From Blumeriella jaapii (taxonomy: Eukaryota; Ascomycota; Leotiomycetes; Helotiales; Drepanopezizaceae), in assembly GCA_009599575.1 (NCBI GenBank), contig VWND01000025.1:62001-126000 (forward strand): a stretch of DNA of 64,000 nt. Direction: 5' to 3'. The notes below the pieces were generated by a model, which had not been told where the DNA came from, searched no databases, and saw nothing but the letters and a program-made list of their open reading frames with translations. Below, in pieces: positions 1 through 11,521 of the stretch. The stretch's first letter is position 1. The number at the start of each line of letters is the position of its first letter. The position numbers and the translations under genes are program-made.

Positions 1-62
1 GCCGACACCTCGAAAAGTTCGCTGTGTATGTGATGAGTGCGCCTAAGTTGTTCAGAACGATA

Positions 63-1278
63 ATGGCAAAAGCTAGTCACTATGCCGCTACGTCATCGCC
101 TTTTACAAAGGCTGTCGTGGGAGCTATGAGAAAGCTGTGGGTTTGAATTTTCCACTTGATCTTCGTCTACATCAATAACAAAATACAGGTATCCTGAGAA
201 GCTGGCCGACAGCAGCTTTGATAACACTGGTTGTGAGTTGCAAGTCTTGTCTGAAATCATGATATACAGCTGGCTAATATGGTACAGTACTTCTCGAAGC
301 CCCGCATCGCCCTGATTCTCAGCTGAAGAAATCTGCGCTGTTGACCATTGATCTCACGAAAGCTGTTGCGGACGAAGCTATTGCAAGGAAGGATTCCGTG
401 ATCATCAGTTATCGTAAGACATTGTCTTCTTCAGATTTTGGATGTCATACTAACAGTCCCAGATCCAATCATCTTTCGCGGCTTGAAATCTCTCACATTG
501 GACAACACGCAGCAGACCTCGCTCCTTCGTTTAGCCCAAGAAGGGATCAGCGTCTACAGTCCACATACGGCTGTCGATGCTGCCCCAGGAGGACTGAACG
601 ACTGGCTGGCTGATATTGTCACTAATACCGACCGGCATGTACCTGTATTTCCACAGACCCCCCCTCATCAAAGTCCCTCGACTTCACCATCACCACCCTG
701 GAAAGAGATACCTCCTTTTCAAAAGCAAGTCTAACAATGCTCATCTCAGATTTGTCAATGATCGAGCCCCGTCACCTCACACCCGCCAAATCATCAATCC
801 CGTAAAAGACCTGCACGTTCTCGCACCACACTTCTCGTCCGCCGGCTACGGACGCATCGTGACTTTCGACAAAACACAGAACTTAATCACTCTTATCGAG
901 CACATCCGTGCCGGTCTAGGCAACCTCCCGGGACTCTCAATCGCCATCCCTCAGCACATCACCGGGCCTAAGAGAGGCGAGATTGGGATCCAGACCGTGG
1001 GAATCTGCGCCGGATCGGGAGGATCGATGTTGAATGGCTTGGATGTCGATCTACTGTTCACTGGGGAGTTAAGTCACCATGAGGCATTGGCGGCGGTGGA
1101 GAACGGACGGTGTGTGATCACGGTGAACCATAGCAATAGCGAGAGAGGATATTTGAAGGTCATGAAGAGGTTGTTGGAAGAGGAGTTGCAAGCGGACAAG
1201 GAGATTGAGATTGGGATTAGCAAGTGTGACCGGGATCCTTTTGAGATCATCACGAATGAAGGCGAGCAGTTGGGGTGA
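63..1278 (+). CDS. NIF3: NIF3-like (NGG1-interacting factor 3) family protein
   Basis: The product belongs to the NIF3/DUF34 family, a widely conserved metal-binding-type fold whose biochemical role is poorly defined. Inferred exons are 63-136, 189-232, 288-413, 463 to about 638, and about 750-1278. The first three junctions are clean GT-AG introns that restore a continuous frame (MRKLYPEKLADSS, then NTGLLLEAPH, then SVIISYHPIIFRG). Family signatures are visible: SVYSPHTAVDAAPGG in the middle, GAGYGRIVTF-like SSAGYGRIVTF, GSGGSMLNG, and DLLFTGELSHHEAL near the end. The exon 4/5 join is unresolved. The two exons lie in different frames, and no GT-AG pair using the obvious donor (639) and the ctaac...ctcag acceptor (749) keeps the frame, so a 1-2 nt indel is possible. 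The gene converges on the small membrane protein gene. Confidence 0.85.
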
Positions 1279-1993
1279 CTGCTGTAAGCTACTGTTTGTA
1301 CAGTACAGTACTGTACTCAGACCTCGTATCAGGATGTCTGAACTGTAAACATGGACTCTGGAAACAGTTGATGATGTGCTGAAGAGAGGACATGTGCCAG
1401 CTTGAATCCATAAAAAAGTCAAGCAAAGCCCGGGACTGTAAATTCGAAATCACGAAATTCGCAGATGATGATATTGCAAATTACAAGGCTTGTTCGACGG
1501 TTGCAAACTACCCTACAGTAGGAGTTTGTATCCAGCGTGTCACGAGACAAGACAGACTTGGGAACCAACGCGTCCAGGGCCAAGCAAAAGTTTACACACA
1601 ATACAAGGAATGATCGACCACCACGCACTAATCGAAAGGCCCAGCCTACCATAAGCCCAATTCTAACCTAATATTGGCAAAGGTATGATACCCCTTTGAT
1701 TTACATGGCTAAAAAGATCAGTGATACAATGAAGAGGCATGCAGGCTGAGTATTCAATAGTGTCGGCGTTTTATGACGAGGGCATAATGCAGCTACTTAA
1801 TGCCTGGATGAGGAGGAAGAGTTGAAGAGGCATGCAGGCTGAGTATTCAATCGTGTCTGCGTTTTATGACGAGGGCATAATGCAGCTACTTAATGCCTGG
1901 ATGAGGAGGAAGAGTTGCGGGAGAATCTGAGCCAAGTCATGTCAGCACTCGAACCTGAAAACCGCAAAACGTGAACAGTGGCCAAGGACACTG
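1279..1993. other. Gene-free spacer with tandem duplication
   Basis: This spacer lies between the convergent NIF3-like gene and the small membrane protein gene. It contains a run of overlapping GTACAGTAC/GTACTGTAC words at 1298-1316 and a 93 bp tandem duplication. The short open frames here show no recognisable protein. Confidence 0.7.
1731..1916. repeat. 93 bp perfect-length tandem duplication
   Basis: Two adjacent 93 bp copies (1731-1823 and 1824-1916) both begin gaagaggcatgcaggctgag. I see only two substitutions between them, in the caatagtgtcggcg / caatcgtgtctgcg segment. The near-identity suggests a recent duplication. The function is unknown. Confidence 0.95.
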
Positions 1994-2431
1994 TCACAAG
2001 CAGTACAGTACGTACGGTTTTCTCGACGCCGGCTTGTTGATCTCTGCATCCTGATTCCAGAAGCGGCTCTTGTACGCAGGGAACGATGCTGCATTCCATA
2101 TCTTGACGAGCGCGCTCTGGGTATGGTCCACGTAATTCTCGTTGCGCATCTCCTTGACGCCCACTTTCAGGCCGTCCTTGGTGAACACCACATTCCTCTT
2201 CTCCATCTTCTCGCTGGTGGCGGTCGAGATGCCGCAGACTGTGAGGTAGACATGGTATCCAACGAACGCAAAGCCGCCGAGGACAACAAGGAGGATGATG
2301 AGGGGTAGGAGCTTGCTGAGCATTTGGTCAGCCTGGGTACAGTAGAAATGTTTGGGCGTGGGAATACAGTACCTTAGAGCAGACTTTGGCGGCGGAGGAG
2401 GCTTGGGCACCGAAGAACGTCCCCAGGCCAT
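1994..2431 (-). CDS. Small single-pass membrane protein, uncharacterised
   Basis: A predicted protein of about 126 residues from two exons (2431-2373 and 2315-1994). The 57 nt intron has an AG|GTACTG donor, a gctgac branch site and a ctcag acceptor. The intron is a multiple of three, so the frame is also open through it. The start is set at MAWGRS; upstream in-frame sequence looks non-coding. It has a short proline-rich N-terminus, one strong transmembrane helix (about residues 21-43, LLPLIILLVVLGGFAFVGYH), then a soluble tail with a KDGLKVGVKEM segment and a basic C-terminus. I recognise no named domain. The clean hydropathy and intron structure argue that it is real. The topology looks like a short cytosolic N-terminus with a C-terminal tail. 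Confidence 0.7.
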   Translation of the reverse strand: MAWGRSSVPKPPPPPKSALRYCIPTPKHFYCTQADQMLSKLLPLIILLVVLGGFAFVGYHVYLTVCGISTATSEKMEKRNVVFTKDGLKVGVKEMRNENYVDHTQSALVKIWNAASFPAYKSRFWNQDAEINKPASRKPYVLYCL

Positions 2432-3048
2432 CGTGAACCAAGAAACGCGTCGGAAGTTAGAGTTCGTGAGCGGTTTCCGGGAAGAGCCTCTTGCTGCGAA
2501 GACAGGCAATGGAATGTGAATAGCCAGAGACAGTGGAATCAAAGCATCACACACCTCCCGAGACCTCGCTGGGCGCGCTCGTCCACAAGTACGCACTGTT
2601 CCATTCTGCTCGTGAAAGATGGGATCCTTCACCTCGCTGCTTGCGTAAGCCGCACGTGATTCCAAAACCCGCTAACTCGGCGGATTGACAGGTGTAAGGT
2701 AAGTATGCGACGAGCCAGGTGAAGTAGTTGATAGACTGCACCTCACCTCGCCTCTCTGCCACATCCACATTCTCACTCTTGCGTGTCATGAACTTGCAGT
2801 CCGATCACCTGGCGATTATCTGCAGCTAGCTGTGACCGAAGACACAATTGCCTATTGGACATCCCGCAACGTGTTCCCGAGCTAGGCCACTGTTTAAGTT
2901 GGAGCTTGGACGAGGCAACACGATATACATTTCGATTTGGGGATCCTCCATAATAACTTCGGCTCGGAAGACCATTCCTCGAGACTTCTGCGCCGCCCTC
3001 TACAGCTCGAGACGGCCTGTTCGACCTGAGTCCAGCTTCAGACCCAAC
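2432..3048. promoter_or_regulatory. Divergent promoter, small membrane protein / SEC24
   Basis: This 617 bp spacer separates two divergently transcribed start codons (2431 minus, 3049 plus) and must carry both promoters. It contains a few short open frames but no recognisable gene. No specific transcription-factor site stood out. Confidence 0.6.
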
Positions 3049-6037
3049 ATGGCAGCTCCTCAAGACGCATACCCACAGGGCTATCCTACTCAGGATCAGT
3101 ATGCTCAAGGTCCAGTACAACCAGGATTCGGCGAACCTGCTACATCCCCCCCGCCGCCTGGAAATGCCGAGCAAGACGGAGGGAAGAAGAAGAAGAGAGG
3201 GTATGCGGCGCAAGCATACGACTTCGGAGCTGGCGCGAACTCGGCACTTGGAGGGCAGACGCAAGGCGGAGCTGCATTTCAGCCTCCCCCAGGGCCAGCA
3301 TATGGCGGATACACGGCTCAGCAAGAAGCTACTCCAGCGTATGGTGCGCAGCAATACGGTGCACCAGTTGGAGGGCCTGATCCAGTGGCAGCAGCGCCTG
3401 GATACGGCGTCCCCCCGCCGCAATACGGCGGTGGTGGGGGTTATCAGACTCCGGCTCCTGGCTACCCAGGACCCGGAGCGCCTGCGAATCCGGGAATTGC
3501 TGGAATCACTCAAGGAATGGGACAGATGGGTATGGGTGGACAACATCCTCCACCACCAGGAGTGCAGCCAGGACAACCTCAGCCGCCTCCCGGAGCTGGT
3601 AGACCTGCGGTTTTAAACCAGTTGTATCCTACGGACCTGCTGAACCAGCCTTTCAACGTTGCCGAGTTGGAACTGCCACCACCCGCCATAATTCTGCCTC
3701 CCAATGTGCGTTGCTGCCAATTTTTTTTTTTGAACTTATACTAACTGCCCATAGTCAAGTGTGACGCCTTCCCCGGAAGCGAACTGCCCTCCGAAATACG
3801 TCCGATCGACCCTTAACGCCATCCCTACCACACACTCGCTTCTCAAAAAATCGAAGCTTCCATTTGCTCTCGTCATTCAGCCATATACCTCTCTTCACGA
3901 TGTGGATGATCCAGTACCCATTGTTCAAGATCAAGTTATTTCGCGATGCCGAAGATGCCGATCGTATATCAACCCCTACGTCGTGTTCCTCGACCATGGA
4001 CACAGATGGAGATGTAACATGTGCAATCTTACCAACGATGTTCCCCAGGCCTTTGATTGGGATGCTGCAGCTCAGAAAAGCGTTGACCGCTGGCAAAGAC
4101 CGGAATTGAACCATGCTGTGGTGGAATTTGTTGCTCCCCAAGAGTACATGGTTCGACCTCCTCAACCGCTTGTCTACCTGTTCTTGTTTGATGTCAGTTA
4201 TGCATCAGTGTCTTGCGGTCTCCTTGCAACTAGCGCCAGAACCATCTTGGACTCCCTGAACAGATTGCCAAATGCCGATCGACGAACGCGTGTTGGTTTT
4301 ATGGCGGTTGATTCGAGCCTGCACTATTTTGCAGTTCCCAAGGACTCAGAGGAGAACGATGAGACTCAAATGCTGGTTGTCAGCGATCTAGACGAGCCTT
4401 TCTTGCCAATTCCGCAAGAACTCCTGGTTCCCTTATCCGAAAGCCGATTGAGCGTTGAGAAGTTCCTTACCACCCTACCTGCCATGTTCCAATCAAATCA
4501 AAACAATGGTTCGTGTATGGGATCAGCTCTGAGGGCTGGCCACAAACTCATCTCTCCTCTTGGTGGCAAGATGGTGGTAATCACAGCTTCGCTTCCCAAT
4601 GTCGGTTATGGCAAGCTTGAAATGCGAGGACAAGAAGCTGCTTGGTACCTCGAAAGAAAATGCTCTTCTACAGACCGGAAACGGCTTCTACAAGAGCTTT
4701 GCGGTCGAATGCTCGAAGAATCAGGTGTCCATTGACATGTTCCTGTTCTCGTCCCAATACCAAGACGTGGCATCTCTCAGCAATCTTCCCAGATATACCG
4801 GTGGACAAACGTACTTTTATCCCGGTTGGAACGCTGGTAGGAGCGAGGATGCGATCAAGTTCGCTACCGAATTCAGTGATTACTTGTCCTCGGAAATCGG
4901 ACTCGAAGCCGTACTACGTGTCCGTGCTACGACTGGTCTGCGAATGAGCACCTTCTATGGCAACTTTTTCAACCGGAGTTCGGATCTTTGCGCTTTCCCT
5001 GCATTCCCTCGCGACCAGAGCTACGTAGTTGAAGTAGCTATCGACGAGAGCTTGACGAAGAACTTTGTCTGTTTGCAAACCGCCGTGCTGCACACTACAA
5101 GCAACGGAGAGCGCCGCATCCGTGTGATGACTCTCTCTTTACCTACGACAAACCTGGCCGATGTTTACGCATCAGCCGACCAGTGCGCAATTACCGCTTT
5201 CTTTAGCCACAAGGCCGTTGAGCGAGCACTCAGCAGCGGTCTCGAGCCGGCGCGTGAAGCTCTCGTGTCCAAGCTTATCGAACTGCTCCAAACCTACAAG
5301 AAGGAGCTGGCTGGAGGTAGCTCTGGTGGTGGTGGCCTCCAGTTCCCTGCGAACTTGCGCGGTCTCCCTGTCTTGTTTCTCGGTCTCATCAAGAACGTTG
5401 GTCTACGGAAATCGGCTCAAATCCCATCTGATCTTAGATCAGCCGCTCTCTGTCAATTGTCGACTCTTCCGCTTCCACTACTGATGCAATACATATACCC
5501 TCGACTCTACTCGTTGCACGACATGCCCGACAACGCTGGTGTTCCCGATCCCGAGACATCACACATCGTCCTCCCACCCCCAGTCAACCTCTCGTCGGAA
5601 CGTCTCGCACCATACGGCCTCTACCTGATCGACGACGGACAGACTCAATTCCTCTGGGTTGGTCGGGACGCCGTCCCTCAGCTCCTGGCCGACGTGTTCG
5701 ATGTCACTGATCGCACCAAGCTCAAGGTTGGCAAGAGTACCCTACCCGAACTGGACAACGACTTTAACGAGCGAGTCCGGGCCGTTGTCATGAAGAGCCG
5801 CGACTACCGGTCTCGCGGTGTCGGCAGCATCATCGTGCCGCATCTGTACGTTATCCGGGAAGACGGCGACCCGAGCCTGAAGCTGTGGGCGCAGACGCTG
5901 TTGGTGGAGGATCGGGCGGACCAGGGCATGAGTTTCCAGCAATGGATGGGAACGCTAAGAGAGAAGGTGAGCTAGATTTTCGGCGCGGGATCCACAATAC
6001 GGCCTTGTGCTGACGAGCTTGATAGGTCATTCAATGA
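3049..6037 (+). CDS. SEC24: COPII coat cargo-binding subunit Sec24
   Basis: Sec24 pairs with Sec23 in the inner COPII coat and selects cargo at ER exit sites. Exons are 3049-3705, 3755-5966 and a terminal micro-exon 6026-6037 that adds VIQ-stop. The predicted length is about 959 aa, normal for the family. A Pro/Gly/Gln-rich N-terminus (residues 1-200) precedes the CxxC...CxxC zinc finger (CRRC ... CNMC, about 281-305), the trunk, the beta-sandwich and helical domains, and a C-terminal gelsolin-like domain ([15 protein letters not shown]). The frame breaks at about 4628: the conserved [13 protein letters not shown] motif reads MR, then one stray G, then [10 protein letters not shown], as if 2 nt of the Glu codon were lost. 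Because Sec24 is essential in yeast, a sequence error is likelier than a pseudogene. The last intron (gtgagc...gctgac...gatag) replaces an alternative in-frame stop at 5975. Confidence 0.95.
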
Positions 6038-8248
6038 TTGCGAGTGGGAGCGGCGAGAGGAAGGGTTCGAGGGGATGGTGGACCTTTGCCGTACCATGCA
6101 TTCATACCTGAAGCACAAAGCATGATGAGTGAAGAAGTAGACCGAAACTGATCGGGGACTTGTAGTGGAAGTCTGCTAGCAAATCATTACTACATTTCTG
6201 CCATTCGCCATTCGGCCCCATGCACCGTCGTATCTCTCTCGTCTCGGGAATCCGTGATTATCCCAACTTGACATGTGATGAAGGTTCTGCCCTTCACCTA
6301 GTTTCTTCCTCCCATCCCCGCTCGGCTGGCCTCTTTCCTTCTGCTAGCTAGCTACGCCGGCGGTTTTCCCCGGCCGTCCCTCCAGCACACAGGTGTACAC
6401 ATAGAAACACGTCGCGAACAAGCTTTCGTCAGAGAAGACTTTCTGTTGTTGCCTTCAGCGGGGCGCGGAGAGTGGAGAGCGGGTTGGTTTGGGATCGTGT
6501 TTGAGCATGGGATCCTGGGGCGGGGCGGGGGGGGGGGGGGGGAGCTTTACCTTTATCTAGGTAGGTAGGTAGGTATGTAGGTAGGTAGGTGGTGCTGGCT
6601 GGGTCTGGATCATCCCTGGCTGCTGCATGTGGTGGTGAGTGACATGGGTGAGATGAGGGGCAGAGGGGAGGAGGAGGAGGAGGGGGAGGGGGAGGAGGAG
6701 AAAGGGAAAGGGAAAGGGGGGAAAGGGAAAAGAAGGGAAGAGAGAGAGAAAGGGAAGAGAGAGAGAGGAAGGGGAAGGGGAAGGGGAAGAGGAAGAGAGA
6801 AATAAAAAGAGAGAGAGGAAGAGGAAGAGAGAAGGCCGGAAGAGGAAGAGAGAGAGGAAGAGGAAAAAAGAAGGGGAAAAGAGAGAGGAAGGAGTAAAGA
6901 GAGAGAGAGTCTGCTTGCAGAAAGTGAGGTAATAGGTAAGAAGAGGAAAGGATTGGTTGAATGCAAAGTAAGCAGTACTGTAAGTAAATAAGGGTAAGTC
7001 GGATGGCATCAGACTGGAGATAAACAAAGCGGTACTACAGTACATCAACTCGAGGCGAAACGAGAGTGTGGATCTAGGCTCTGCTCTGCCCGACAGACGG
7101 CTCTGCCGGGGGAGAGAGCATCGAGCGATATCAACATCCCGAAGCGAGAAAGAAGCAGCTTCGTCGGCAGAGAACACAGCCAGCCCGCCAGCTCCTCTCC
7201 AACCCTCCAACCACCGCCCTCCCATCTCCGAGCCTTCCACTCTCCCTCTCGACCAGGCCCGGTCAGCAAGCCCATCTCTCTGGCCGCCTCGGAACAGCGA
7301 GCATCTTGCGGGCACTTCATCTTCGTCGTCGGGTGAAGGAAGGGCAGGGGAAGGGCAGAGAGGAAACCAGGGCCCTCGACCAAACACGGAGAGCAAGAGG
7401 AGGCCAGAGAGAGAGGGAGAGGACAGGAGAGAGAGGAGAGGAGAGGAAGAGGGAGACGCATTGCGCTTCTAGAAGTAAAGTTCCATCTGCGAAACCTGGG
7501 CGCGAACGCACCTCCAGTCCGGCCGCTGATTCGACCTTGAGAATAAGCTGCGACCATTTGGCACCTCCTCCTCCACCTCGCAGGGCCGAGCGCAGAGCCA
7601 CATCGACCTCCACTCCACATCACCGCAACGTTTCAAGCAACAAAGCAAGCAAGCAAGCAAGCAAGCAAGCAACCAACCAACCAACCAAGCAAACAACCAG
7701 CAGACGAGCCGCCTGGCCCTGGACGATACTCTACACTACCACACACGCTGCTCGCTCCAGCACGAGAAACAAAACGACGACCCGCCGTCCATCGCCCATT
7801 TACCCCCCCCCCCCCCCAAGTCTCCCTACAGTACAGACGAGCACCGCAAAGAAGACGCCGCCGCGAGCTTCGGACAACAAGCTTTCCCACCCGGCCAACT
7901 CGAGTCGCTGCAATTTCGCACATCGTAATCGAGGACAGCCACAGCCAAGCGCGTCTTCTCAATCTCAATAAAGTGCGTGCACAGTGGGTTGAAGCTTGAT
8001 TTCTCTCTTGACTCACGACTCGGCTTCGAGAGACACGCCCACCTTTGGCACCATAAGGCCACCGACACATCTTCAACAACGAGCCGTGTTCTTCTCTTTC
8101 CGAGCTTGCGTCGAGCAATACAATACCGCTTGCGTGCTCCAGCCACCTCGTTTTCTTCCATACGCTCCTCGCCCTCTGCACACTCTCGCTGCACACGCGC
8201 TCCCAACGCATTCCTTCCGGACAGGTGGAGTAGATACTCGTCGACACG
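6038..8248. other. Long spacer and MAP kinase leader, repeat-rich
   Basis: This 2.2 kb stretch lies between SEC24 and the MAP kinase start. It holds a G16 run (6527-6542), a GTAG tetranucleotide repeat (about 6559-6590), a long purine tract, a CAAG/CAAC repeat (about 7640-7695) and a C15 run (7803-7817). Long open frames on both strands here are low-complexity shadows (Ser/Pro/Leu- or Arg/Glu-rich). The pyrimidine-rich 3' half (7500-8248) is probably the kinase promoter and a long 5' leader. Confidence 0.6.
6653..6912 (+). repeat. Polypurine (GA-rich) tract of about 260 bp
   Basis: This segment is almost uninterrupted purine on the plus strand. It is built from GGGGA, GGAA and GAGA units, with only a handful of pyrimidines after about 6660. 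Such homopurine stretches can form triplex (H-DNA), and the G-rich part could form quadruplex. It lies about 1.3 kb upstream of the MAP kinase start. Confidence 0.9.
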
Positions 8249-9621
<1,373 letters not shown>

Positions 9622-10489
9622 AGGGACTGGGAGTGTATCCATCTCGCCTTTCATGATTTTGCTGCATTGGAAACTCGAATCTCGGATCCGGCAATACCCG
9701 CTCCTTGTGTTTGCCTGGCTTGCGTACACATCTGGTCGGAATCGGGCGTCTTCAGCATCGCATAGATTTAGAGAATCAGCCCGTTGGTCGCGCTCACTAG
9801 GAAAATTTGCAGCGATGTAGTCAGGAACGGTTGTTTGATGGCGAGGTCCGTTGTCTCCTAGGTGGAGCGTCGTTTTCTCATGTTTCATACTTGCAGTGGG
9901 CTGTGATCGACCGAGAACTGGATTCATCACATTGGGTTGGAGGAGGGTGGTAGTACGTAGTTTTTCCGAAAGCGTCGCAGACGGAAAACGAGTTGGCTGG
10001 GCATGTGAATGGAGATTGCGGGCGAAATGAAATTTGGCCGCTGGCTTTGGCTCTGATCCTAAGTACGAGAAAGATCAATTGATACGAGGTGTGAAGGAGA
10101 GAAAGGATTTCACTGTCGATTCCTGGGAATTGCTCTACTTTCCGTGTCATGTTTCCGCGGCTTTGTAATTGGACCAGCGGCTGTTGTTAATAGAGCATTG
10201 GCCGATTGGCTCGTATGATAGACGCAAGCAAGATGCAATGCGAAAAGCGGTTTCCTGTCTACTGTCGCTGGTACTCTCTTGTTTCCACTCTTCGATACTG
10301 CTCGTGATATCCAATGACAGACGACATTGTGCTCCTTCCTCCTTCGCGTGTTAGCTAGCTATCAACGTCTATAGTTTCTGGGTATCTTACAGACTCCAAA
10401 CGCCAGCCCACTTATCTTTGAGTCGAGTTTTTCCCTACTCGTCGCCCCGACGAGCACACGCATCACACACTTCACAGACAGAGACAATG
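9622..10489. other. Gene-free spacer
   Basis: This spacer lies between the convergent ends of the MAP kinase and RMI1. It presumably contains both 3' UTRs. No gene, repeat or RNA was recognised. Confidence 0.6.
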
Positions 10490-11253
10490 TCAATTATCTT
10501 GCTCCGCTCTTTGAGCCTCGACCTCGTCCCTCAAGCGCTGCTCCCTGCCCTCCCGCCACGCTTTGTCCAGACTCTCGATCTTCCCGCCAAACACCATCAC
10601 CGTAGCCGGCTCCAACAGGATGGTGCCCCTCGCGACCTTCGTGCCCCTCCTCAGCAGCATCTTGCAGCCGATGCTCATCGCCGGCGGCAGCGCCACCCGC
10701 TCCACCTTCCGCAGCTCAAAGCCCCACGCCGTATTCCCCTTCCAGTCCTGCAGCAGCAGCTTGAAAGGGCCCTTGGCATCCGGGCTCGCAGTCGCGTGGG
10801 CGCCCTGCGTCGGCCGCTGTGTCGCCGGCGTCGCCCCGCCTCCTGCTGCTGCTGCGGCTCCAAGGGCACCACGCGGATCACCTCCCGGCCCTTGACCGTC
10901 TCGCCCTTGCGCTCGCTCTCCAGCGCCTGCACCTGCTCCCAGCGGCTGCGGCCCACGTCCTGCACGTCCAGCACCTGCACGAAGGTGTCGGCGGGCAGCG
11001 TCGCCGCGGCGACCGCCACGTGGCTCAGCGTGGCCGGGAAGCTGGCGTTCGTGGGCAGCAGGGGGGACGGCGTCGACGAGATGGAGCTGCTGAGGAGCCG
11101 GTGCTTCGCTGTCGCGGCGAGCGCGGGGAGGGGGGGGAGGCGTGAGGAGGCGCCAGAGGGCGTGAGGATTGGGGTGAGGAAGGCGGGCGTTGGGGAGGGG
11201 AGCTGCAGCGCCGTGAGGGCGGCGGTGAGTTGCGCGATGGAGGGCGTGGCCAT
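10490..11253 (-). CDS. RMI1: RecQ-mediated genome instability protein 1 (RMI1)
   Basis: Rmi1 is the OB-fold partner of the Sgs1/BLM helicase and Top3 in double-Holliday-junction dissolution. The start MATPSIAQLTAAL begins a typical fungal Rmi1 N-terminus. It continues through VQVLDVQDVGRSRWEQVQAL and KGREVIRVVP in one frame, then GPFKLLLQDWKGNTAWGFEL, MSIGCKMLLRRGTKVARG and VMVFGGKIESLDKAWREGR in another. The two halves join if one base is added in the G4 run at 10834-10837. That gives one 254-residue protein with no intron. No GT-AG intron could bridge the halves without removing conserved sequence. The N-terminal half is unusually Ala/Pro/Ser-rich and the region is very GC-rich. It diverges from VPS51. 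Confidence 0.85.
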
Positions 11254-11521
11254 TGAGTTGTGCGTTGATCGAGGGTTTCTGTGGTGGCGTGAGAGTGTAC
11301 GTGGTGTTGTGGGGACTGTTCATGTGTGTGTTGCGCGAGGAGCTGGGTGGACATCTCAGCCTCGCTTCAGCCTCGTGGAGCTCGACCCTCACTTCCACAC
11401 CCAGGCACGTATCCTTTCTCTATCCTCCCCACCAACTCGCATCACCACCAAAGTCCCGAACAACCCAGGAACTCCTCGTCTTTAAACCGTCAAGACAGGG
11501 TCCTTGGAGCCACGCGCAACA
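11254..11521. promoter_or_regulatory. Bidirectional promoter, RMI1 / VPS51
   Basis: Only 268 bp separate the RMI1 start (11253, minus) from the VPS51 start (11522, plus), so the two genes must share promoter DNA. No defined transcription-factor motif was recognised. Confidence 0.65.

Noticed and set aside
6557..7396. 279-codon open frame on the minus strand across the purine tract
   Set aside because: It translates to repetitive Ser/Pro/Leu/Phe from the pyrimidine strand. This is low complexity with no domain, as expected for a repeat shadow.
10418..11485. 355-codon plus-strand open frame antisense to RMI1
   Set aside because: It is Arg/Pro/Ala-rich with no family signature. The opposite strand encodes conserved Rmi1 blocks, so this is a GC-rich shadow.
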